Origin: Hymenobacter sp. J193 | GTDB taxonomy: Bacteria; Bacteroidota; Bacteroidia; Cytophagales; Hymenobacteraceae | Direction of reading: 5' to 3' | Length of the DNA stretch: 64,000 bases | Assembly (NCBI RefSeq): GCF_024700075.1 | Contig: NZ_JAJONE010000001.1 | Coordinates: forward strand, 1,488,001-1,552,000 | Shown here: positions 55,601 through 62,016 of the stretch, piece by piece | How positions within the stretch are numbered: the stretch's first letter is position 1 | How the letters are laid out: each line of letters begins with the position of its first letter | The notes under the pieces: generated by a model | Told to the model about the DNA's origin: nothing | The model's input: only the letters and a program-made list of their open reading frames with translations | Database searches by the model: none | Translations under genes and position numbers: made by a program

Positions 55601-57109
55601 TTAATGCTCGGTAGGCGCAGGGGCCTTGGCACTGACGGAAGGCACCACAGTAGAGTCGCCTTTCTTGTCGCCGCGGTGGCTCTGGCGCTCTTCCTGGATG
55701 TGACGCAGGTACTTGGTTACGTCGCCGGTGGGGTAGTTGCCGGTGAAGCACGCGAAACAGCTGCCGCCGTGGCCCTTGTCTTCCGAAAACAGCTCCTGCA
55801 GGTCCTCAATCGACTGGTAAATCACTTTGTCGGCCTCGATGTAGCGGCAGATTTCCTCCTCGGTGTAGTTGGCCGCAATCAGCTCGGTGCTCATGGCCAT
55901 ATCAATGCCGTAGATGCAGGGCGCAATGATGGGCGGGGCACTGGAAATAAAGTACACCTCCTCGGCTCCGGCCTCGCGCAGAATCCGCACAATGCGCCGG
56001 GAGGTAGTACCGCGCACGATGCTGTCGTCGACCACGGCAATCTTCTTGCCCTCCACAAACTCCCGGATGGGGTTCAGCTTTTTCTTGACGATGTCCTCGC
56101 GGCCAGCCTGACTGCTCACGATAAAGGAGCGGCCCATGTGGTTGTTCTTCACCATGGCCCGGCGGTAGGGCACCCCAATGGCTTCGGCTAGGCCAGAAGC
56201 CGAAAAGTACCCCGATGAGGGCACGTCAATCACCATATCCGGCTGAATGCCCGACTCAATGACCTTGCGGGCCAGCATCTTGCCCAGCCGCACCCGCTCC
56301 CGGGCCACCAGGCGCCCGTGGATAGTGGAATCTTCGCGGGCGAAGTAGATGTGCTCGAACACGCAGAAGTTCTTTGGCAGGCTGTACGGGTTTTTGTAGT
56401 GAACCTGGAAGTCCTTGTCGATAAACACCGCCTGACCGGGACCTACGTTCTTGATAAACTCGAAGCCCAGGTAATCAAAGCAGGTGCTTTCCGAAGCAAA
56501 AGCGTAGATGGGCCCGGCTTCCGTGTCGCGGCGGCCGAGCACCAGAGGGCGGATGCCCAGCGGATCGTTGAAGGCCAGCAAACCGTGCCCGGCAATGACG
56601 GTGATGGTGGCATAAGCGCCCTTCACCAGCTCCTGCGTCGTCTCCACCGCGTCGAAAATATCGACTACGGAAAGGTTATCGAGGTTTTTCAGGCGCAGCT
56701 CCGAGGCGAAGGTGTACATGATCAGCTCTAGGTCGTTGCTGGTCTTGGGCAGCACGTGGTACTTCTCGTGCAGGCGCTTGGCAGCTTGGCGAAAGTTGAT
56801 GACGTTGCCGTTGTGCACCATAGACAGCCCAAAGGGGTAGCTGGTGGTAAACGGCTGCGCCAGCTCAGCATCGTTGGAGCCCTGGGTGGTGTAGCGGGCG
56901 TGGCCAATGCCGATGTTGCCCTTCAGCTTCCGGAGCTGCTTGGGCTTAAACACATCCGAAATCAGCCCGTTGCCTTTGCAGAGGTGAAAGTTGTCGTCGA
57001 AGGTGGCAATGCCGGCTGCGTCCTGGCCGCGGTGCTGGAGCGCCGTCAAGCCAAATACGATGTCGTGGGCGACGTCATCGGGGCCGTAAAAACCTACTAT
57101 TCCGCACAT
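55601..57109 (-). CDS. purF: Amidophosphoribosyltransferase PurF
   Basis: 502 residues, the first committed enzyme of purine synthesis (PRPP + Gln to phosphoribosylamine). The N-terminal nucleophile Cys2 is in place (MCGIVGFYG), the glutaminase domain contains GIGHARYTTQGSND, and the phosphoribosyl site has KKIAVVDDSIVRGTTSRRIV. Cysteines in GGSCFACFTGNYP and elsewhere fit the Bacillus-type 4Fe-4S form. The C terminus ends in a ~25-residue Ser/Ala/Pro tail. A heptamer array lies directly upstream of the ATG. Confidence 0.96.
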   Translation of the reverse strand: MCGIVGFYGPDDVAHDIVFGLTALQHRGQDAAGIATFDDNFHLCKGNGLISDVFKPKQLRKLKGNIGIGHARYTTQGSNDAELAQPFTTSYPFGLSMVHNGNVINFRQAAKRLHEKYHVLPKTSNDLELIMYTFASELRLKNLDNLSVVDIFDAVETTQELVKGAYATITVIAGHGLLAFNDPLGIRPLVLGRRDTEAGPIYAFASESTCFDYLGFEFIKNVGPGQAVFIDKDFQVHYKNPYSLPKNFCVFEHIYFAREDSTIHGRLVARERVRLGKMLARKVIESGIQPDMVIDVPSSGYFSASGLAEAIGVPYRRAMVKNNHMGRSFIVSSQAGREDIVKKKLNPIREFVEGKKIAVVDDSIVRGTTSRRIVRILREAGAEEVYFISSAPPIIAPCIYGIDMAMSTELIAANYTEEEICRYIEADKVIYQSIEDLQELFSEDKGHGGSCFACFTGNYPTGDVTKYLRHIQEERQSHRGDKKGDSTVVPSVSAKAPAPTEH

Positions 57110-57114
57110 GGTGA

Positions 57115-57142
57115 GTTGTCAGTTGCCAGTTGCCCGTTGCCA
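57115..57142. repeat. Heptamer array before purF
   Basis: GTTGTCA-GTTGCCA-GTTGCCC-GTTGCCA on the plus strand, 5 bp upstream of the purF ATG (minus-strand gene), taking up about half of the 60-bp purN-purF gap and so lying in the purF leader. Confidence 0.8.
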
Positions 57143-57169
57143 GGCCGCTGCGGTTGGGTGGTGGGTGGG

Positions 57170-57832
57170 CTAATGGGTTTTCTTGCGGTCCTTCGTGACC
57201 AGTGCCACTAGGGTATCGGCGTACAGCATATGCTCCACGGCCAGGCCGCGGCGCTCTACCTCCGCCAGGGTATCGGCCCCGCGCAAATCCACGGGGTGCT
57301 GGGCTAGGATAGGGCCGGTATCCAGGCCTTCATCAACCAGATGCACCGTGATTTTGGTTTCCGGCAGTCGATTTTCAAAAGCCCACTCGTAGGCATGCAG
57401 CCCTTGGTGCTGGTGGGTATCGGCGGGATGAATGTTGAGGATACGCCCCGCAAACGCCCGAATAAAGGTTGGCGACAAAATGCGCATGTAGCCGGCTAGT
57501 ATCACGTAGTCGGGCTGATACTGTTGCAACACCTCTACTACTTCGGCATCAAACTCCGCCCGCTTGCGGCCCTGGCTGCTGAGGCTGGCCGTCGGACACC
57601 CCAGGGCAGCCGCCGTTTCCAAACCGGGCGCGTCGGGCTTGTTGCTGAACACCACGGCTACCTCAGCCAGATTCTGCAGCACGCCGTGTTGCACGGCCTG
57701 CACCAGGGCCACCATGTTGGAGCCCCGGCCCGACAGCAGAATGGCCAGGCGCTGCTTGCGGTTGCTATGGTTACCAGTTGCCGACAAGGACGGGTTCCGG
57801 CCGTTGGCCGATATCAGTGCGGATGTATACAT
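57170..57832 (-). CDS. purN: Phosphoribosylglycinamide formyltransferase PurN
   Basis: 220 residues from the ATG at 57832, which lies 62 bp inside purD; no later ATG precedes the homology that begins at QRLAILLSGRGSN. PurN formylates GAR with 10-formyl-THF. Catalytic Asn and His are in ILNIHPADTHQHQGLHAYEW, and the Asp in DEGLDTGPILAQ. The first ~27 residues, partly encoded by GTTNNNN heptamers, are an extra unconserved extension; a non-ATG start nearer the domain is possible. Confidence 0.93.
   Translation of the reverse strand: MYTSALISANGRNPSLSATGNHSNRKQRLAILLSGRGSNMVALVQAVQHGVLQNLAEVAVVFSNKPDAPGLETAAALGCPTASLSSQGRKRAEFDAEVVEVLQQYQPDYVILAGYMRILSPTFIRAFAGRILNIHPADTHQHQGLHAYEWAFENRLPETKITVHLVDEGLDTGPILAQHPVDLRGADTLAEVERRGLAVEHMLYADTLVALVTKDRKKTH
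57761..57783. repeat. Heptamer units at the purD/purN junction
   Basis: GTTGCTA, TG, GTTACCA, GTTGCCG on the plus strand. They supply the purD C terminus (VGNW and its TAA stop) and, in another frame, residues of the purN extension (SATGNHSN). Confidence 0.65.
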
Positions 57833-59057
57833 CCTTGAATTTAACTTTTTCTGCTTCCCGATACACGTGAGCTACAGCGTCTTCCAGCTCTTCCCCGTGC
57901 CCGACAAGTACCAGCACCCGGCCACCGCTGGTCAGCAGCTCCCCATCCTGGCGGCGGGTAGCGCCGTGGAAAGCCAGAATGCTGGGATGCAGCTGATTGA
58001 GGCCCGTAATAGGGAAACCGGTAGGGAATTCGGCGGCCGGGTAGCCGCCCGAGGCCAGCACCACGCCCACGTAGCAGCCGCGGCGCTGGCGGACTGTGGT
58101 TTGCTGCAGCTTGCCGTCGAGGGTAGCTTCGATGAGTTCGAGCAGGCTGCTTTCCATGGCCGGCAGCAATACTTCGGCTTCCGGGTCGCCGAGGCGGACG
58201 TTGTATTCCAGCAGCTTCGGGCCCTGCGGGGTGAGCATGATGCCGAAGTACAGGAAGCCCTTGAAGTTGAACTGCTCGTTTTGCAAGCCGCGCAAGGTGG
58301 GGTCCACGATGCTGGTGCGGATGGCGGCCAGCACGTTGTCGTCGCAGAAAGGTACGGGGCAATAGGCACCCATACCGCCGGTGTTCGGGCCCTGGTCGCC
58401 GGCCAGCAGCTGCTTGTGGTCTTGCGACGGGGCCAGCAGCCGCACCCGGTTGCCATCCGTCACGCCGATGATGCTGATTTCGGGACCGGTAAGTTTTTCT
58501 TCGAGCAGAAACGAAAACCAGCCGGTGTGCTGCTGCTGCAGATCATCCAGCGCAGCCTGGGCTTCTTCGATGGAGGAGCACACGTACACTCCTTTGCCAG
58601 CGGCCAGGCCATCAAACTTCACTACCACCTGCCCATCCAGCTCAGTAGCTTTGGCGCGGGCCTCGGTCAACTTGTCGCTCCGGTACTGCCACGACATAGC
58701 CGTAGCCACGCCATGCCGCCGCATAAAGTCCTTTGACCACACTTTGGAGCTTTCCAGCACAGCGCCGGCCCGCGAGGGGCCAAACACGCGGATATCAGAG
58801 CCTGCAAAGTAGTCCGTCACGCCCGCCGCCAGGGGTGCTTCGGGTCCTACTACAATCAGCCTCACGCCATTGGCTTCGCAAAAGCGCTGAATGACGGGGA
58901 AGTCGGTGGCACTGATTTCGGGGTGGCTGTTCGGGATGCCGGCGTTGCCGGGCAGCACGTGCACGGTGGCGCCGTCGCGGGTCAGCTTCCACGCCATGGC
59001 ATGTTCGCGGGCCCCGCCACCGAGGAGTACGATAGGTTTATTGGGAGAACTAGTCAT
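57771..59057 (-). CDS. purD: Phosphoribosylamine-glycine ligase PurD (GAR synthetase)
   Basis: 428 residues with ATP-grasp layout: N-terminal VLLGGGAREHAMAWKL, KVWSKDFMRRHGVATA, VVVKFDGLAAGKGVYVC, GPEISIIGVTDG, GPNTGGMGAYCPVP and FNVR-type LEYNVRLGDPEAEVLLP. It joins glycine to phosphoribosylamine. The start overlaps the GNAT gene stop by 8 bp, and the end overlaps purN by 62 bp, so the genes are tightly coupled. The last residues derive from a heptamer repeat. Confidence 0.96.
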   Translation of the reverse strand: MTSSPNKPIVLLGGGAREHAMAWKLTRDGATVHVLPGNAGIPNSHPEISATDFPVIQRFCEANGVRLIVVGPEAPLAAGVTDYFAGSDIRVFGPSRAGAVLESSKVWSKDFMRRHGVATAMSWQYRSDKLTEARAKATELDGQVVVKFDGLAAGKGVYVCSSIEEAQAALDDLQQQHTGWFSFLLEEKLTGPEISIIGVTDGNRVRLLAPSQDHKQLLAGDQGPNTGGMGAYCPVPFCDDNVLAAIRTSIVDPTLRGLQNEQFNFKGFLYFGIMLTPQGPKLLEYNVRLGDPEAEVLLPAMESSLLELIEATLDGKLQQTTVRQRRGCYVGVVLASGGYPAAEFPTGFPITGLNQLHPSILAFHGATRRQDGELLTSGGRVLVLVGHGEELEDAVAHVYREAEKVKFKDVYIRTDIGQRPEPVLVGNW

Positions 59058-59547
59058 GAGAAAGTAACTCGGCTGCGTCAGTAGGTGTCAGAAATTTGCC
59101 GAAGCAAGCAGAATGGTCGCGGCCAATATAATGCCCGTAGTTGGGGCGGCGCTGGTAGCCATTCTTAAGGTAAAATCGGCAGGCTTCGGTGTTGGCTACC
59201 CGCGTTTCGAGCCACAGCTCGGTGTAGCCAGCCTGTTGGGCTTCGGCTTCCAACTGCTGCAACACCGCTTCTCCTATTCCCCGCCGGGGATACTTGGCAA
59301 ACATGCGCTTCACCTCGCCAATGCCATCCACTATAGGCCGCACCGCGCCGCACCCTACGGCTTCACCATCCTGCTGGGCTAGCAGAAAGATGTAACGAGG
59401 GTCATCCTGCCGCCACTCCGTAAACGAAGCCCGCCCGTCGCTGCCAAAGCGCGCGCCCAGCTGCTCCGACAAGGCGTCGAGCAAGGGCTGCGCTTCCATC
59501 GCTTGGGGCGAGGAAACTTCAAGCACAATGGCAGTAGCGGTGGTCAT
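59050..59547 (-). CDS. GNAT-family N-acetyltransferase
   Basis: 165 residues with the GNAT acetyl-CoA fold: a strand pair with QQDGEAVGCGAVRPI, the motif A loop KRMFAKYPRRGIGEAVLQQLEAEA (Q/RxxGxG/A as RRGIGE), and motif B NTEACRFYLKNGYQRRPNYG. Substrate unknown. It sits within the purine operon, overlapping purD by 8 bp, so it is co-expressed; a purine role is not implied by sequence. Confidence 0.88.
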   Translation of the reverse strand: MTTATAIVLEVSSPQAMEAQPLLDALSEQLGARFGSDGRASFTEWRQDDPRYIFLLAQQDGEAVGCGAVRPIVDGIGEVKRMFAKYPRRGIGEAVLQQLEAEAQQAGYTELWLETRVANTEACRFYLKNGYQRRPNYGHYIGRDHSACFGKFLTPTDAAELLSHD

Positions 59548-59564
59548 CGGGAGTTGTCGTAGGC

Positions 59565-59948
59565 TTAGCTGATGTCGTCAATGGAAGATATCAGCCCGTC
59601 GGCAAACTGAAAAACGGTTTTGCCCTGCAACTGCAATGTGTCGCCAGGTTTGAGGCCGTTGGGAAACTCGATGGCCGCCACGCCGGTGTAGTCAATCAGC
59701 ACTTCCATGCGGTGGTCGGCTACTTGCCAATTGGTAACGCGCTGCTCCCGTTGGGAGAAGTACTGCCTGGCTTGCTCGGCCTGGTGACGGAAGCTTTCTT
59801 TGCCAGTAGTCGTCAGGTTAACTTCGCCGCCGGAAATATTGCGGAACACCACGTTCTCGTGCAGATGGCGCAGCATGCCATCCACATCGAAGCGGTTGTA
59901 CGCTTCGATGTAATCTTGCACTAGTTGTTTCTGTTGAGCAGCGTCCAT
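59565..59948 (-). CDS. SnoaL/NTF2-like protein
   Basis: 127 residues with the cone-like NTF2 fold: YIEAYNRFDVDGMLRHLHENVVFRN at the start and GKTVFQFADGLISSIDDIS at the end. Such proteins are isomerases, hydrolases or ligand binders; I cannot pick one. It lies 17 bp before the GNAT gene and 27 bp after purC. Confidence 0.82.
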   Translation of the reverse strand: MDAAQQKQLVQDYIEAYNRFDVDGMLRHLHENVVFRNISGGEVNLTTTGKESFRHQAEQARQYFSQREQRVTNWQVADHRMEVLIDYTGVAAIEFPNGLKPGDTLQLQGKTVFQFADGLISSIDDIS

Positions 59949-59975
59949 TGGTTTTGTTCTTACAGCACCCGCAGT

Positions 59976-60908
59976 TCAGGCTTCTTTCATAATGCCAGCG
60001 CGCACAAGGTTGCCCACGAGGCGGGCTTGCACGTCGCCCCCGGTAGTGGTTTCGTCGCCGGTGGGTAGCGGGGCGCCCGTGATACGCTCGTAGATATCGA
60101 GGTAGCGGCGGGTAGCTTCAGCAGATACTTCGGGGGTGAGGGCGCGGGGATATTGGCCGTCCTGCTTGTTGGCAATCAGCCACTGACGCACGTACTCCTT
60201 GTCCATCTGCTCGGCCGTCTCGGGGTTCCTGGCGTAGTCCTCGGCGCTCCAGAACCGCGACGAATCGGGCGTGTGGATTTCGTCAATCAGAATCAGTTCC
60301 CCATCCAGCAAACCAAACTCGTACTTGGTATCCACGAGGATAATGCCGCGCTCCGCCATCCACTGCGAAGCGAAGTTGAACAGCTCCAGCGACTTCACCC
60401 GCATCTTCTCGTACAGGTCCGCCGACACCCAGCCTTCCGCCACCAGGTTCTCCGGCGTAATCTCGCGGTCCGACTCCTCTTTGGTAGTCGGCGTCACGAT
60501 GGGCTCGGGGAATTGCTGGTGCTTGGTCAGGCCGTCCGGAACGGTTACGCCCGAGAAGGTACGCTGGCCCTGCTGGTAGCCGCGTAGCATCGAGCCCGTG
60601 AGGTAGTTCCGCACTACCATCTCCACCCGAATCGGCTCGGCTTCCTTAGCCAGCGTCACGTTCGGGTCGAGCAGCGAAATCACGTGGTTCGGGATGATGT
60701 GCTGAGTTTTGTCGAACCAGAAAGCGGCCAGCCCGTTCAGCACCGCGCCTTTGTGGGCCACGGGCGTTTCCAGCACCGAGTCAAACGCCGAGAGGCGGTC
60801 AGTTACCACGATGAGACGCTCGCCCGAAGGAGCGCGGTACGAGTCACGAACTTTGCCGCGGTGCAGAAGTTGGAGCTGGGGGGTATCGAAGTGGTTGAGG
60901 GTGTTCAT
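59976..60908 (-). CDS. purC: SAICAR synthase PurC
   Basis: 310 residues from the ATG at 60908 (MNTLNHFDTPQLQLLHRGKVRDSY); a longer upstream frame has no homology. It joins CAIR with aspartate. Motifs are GKVRDSY, VTDRLSAFDSVLE, VEMVVRNYLTGSM, TPTTKEESDREI, RGIILVDTKYEFG and LIDEIHTPDSSRFW. The ~310-residue size is the longer bacterial/yeast-like form. 46 bp after purQ in the operon. Confidence 0.96.
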   Translation of the reverse strand: MNTLNHFDTPQLQLLHRGKVRDSYRAPSGERLIVVTDRLSAFDSVLETPVAHKGAVLNGLAAFWFDKTQHIIPNHVISLLDPNVTLAKEAEPIRVEMVVRNYLTGSMLRGYQQGQRTFSGVTVPDGLTKHQQFPEPIVTPTTKEESDREITPENLVAEGWVSADLYEKMRVKSLELFNFASQWMAERGIILVDTKYEFGLLDGELILIDEIHTPDSSRFWSAEDYARNPETAEQMDKEYVRQWLIANKQDGQYPRALTPEVSAEATRRYLDIYERITGAPLPTGDETTTGGDVQARLVGNLVRAGIMKEA

Positions 60909-60954
60909 ACAACAGGTTAGCAGCAGGCGCCAGGCCAGTAGCTTGCGAAGGTAT

Positions 60955-62016
60955 CTAGGATGAAAACTGGCGGGCTTCCTGGGGTGTAGCAGCGGTTTGG
61001 CGCTGGCTTTGCACGTGCTCCACAATGTTGCGGAACAAACGCAGACCGTCGCCCTCCTCACTCAGACCAGGGTTTTGGCGTTTGCGCCGGGCCCAGTCGG
61101 GGTGGTTATAGAGCGAGAGGAACGCCTCGGGGTGCGGCATCAGGCCAAATACCTGGCCGGTGGTGTCGGTCAGGCCGGCGCAGTTGAGGTCGGCGCCGTT
61201 GGGGTTATGCGGATACACGTCCGTTGGTGAGCCGTCGAAATCGGTGTAGGCCAGACAGTTCAGCGCGCGGGCTTCGATTTGAGCAAGGGTTTCTTCGCCC
61301 TTAATAATCAGGCGGCCTTCGCCGTGGCGCACGGGCACTTCCATCGAGTCGATACCTTTAAGGAAGGGCGAGTTCGACTTCGGGTTGACTTGCAGGCGCA
61401 CCCACCGGTCCTCGTAGCGGCCCGAGGCGTTATGCGTCAGCGTCACTTCCGGTGTCACGTTGCCGCTCAGGTTGGGGAGCAGGCCTAGCTTCACCAGCAC
61501 CTGGAAACCGTTGCAGATGCCCATCACGAACTTGCCGTTGGCAATAAACTCCTTGATATCATCAAGCAGGGTGCGGCCTTCGGCGTTTTTGCGGTAGCGC
61601 AGCTTGTTGGCCAGCACCACACCCGAGCCTAGGTCGTCGCCGAAGCTAAAGCCGCCGGGGAAGTTCAGGATGTCGTAGTCGTGGATGCTGACATGGCCGT
61701 GCAGCACTTGGTTGAGGTGCACGATGGTTGGCTCGGCGCCGGCTAGCTTGTAGGCGGCAGCAAACTCCTCTTCGCAGTTGATGCCGAAGCCCGTCAGGAT
61801 GAGGGCGCGCACCGTTGAGTTGCCCGTTGCCAGTTGCCGGTTGTTAGGTTGTTCTTCCGTTGATTTCAGCGGCTCGGTGCTTTCGTGGCCTCCGTCAATG
61901 CTCTTGTAGCCGAGCACCGTCACGGAACCGTCGGCGTTGGTTTGCGCTGGCCCCGTCTCGTCGCGCTGCGGCATGGGCGGCGAATTCAGATCCGGAAATA
62001 ATGGTTTCTCGTTCAT
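60955..62016 (-). CDS. purQ: FGAM synthase glutaminase subunit PurQ with N-terminal extension
   Basis: 353 residues from the ATG at 62016, which overlaps the purL stop as ATGA. Class-I glutaminase: VRALILTGFGINCEEE, FPGGFSFGDDLGSG, the nucleophile Cys in MGICNGFQVL and the His-Glu pair in LMPHPEAF. It supplies ammonia to PurL. The first ~68 residues are an extension of low similarity, of which residues 57-67 (PNNRQLATGNS) come from a heptamer array. Confidence 0.94.
   Translation of the reverse strand: MNEKPLFPDLNSPPMPQRDETGPAQTNADGSVTVLGYKSIDGGHESTEPLKSTEEQPNNRQLATGNSTVRALILTGFGINCEEEFAAAYKLAGAEPTIVHLNQVLHGHVSIHDYDILNFPGGFSFGDDLGSGVVLANKLRYRKNAEGRTLLDDIKEFIANGKFVMGICNGFQVLVKLGLLPNLSGNVTPEVTLTHNASGRYEDRWVRLQVNPKSNSPFLKGIDSMEVPVRHGEGRLIIKGEETLAQIEARALNCLAYTDFDGSPTDVYPHNPNGADLNCAGLTDTTGQVFGLMPHPEAFLSLYNHPDWARRKRQNPGLSEEGDGLRLFRNIVEHVQSQRQTAATPQEARQFSS
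61819..61846. repeat. Heptamer array inside purQ
   Basis: GTTGCCC-GTTGCCA-GTTGCCG-GTTGTTA on the plus strand, coding for residues 57-66 in the N-terminal extension just before the glutaminase domain. Confidence 0.78.
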
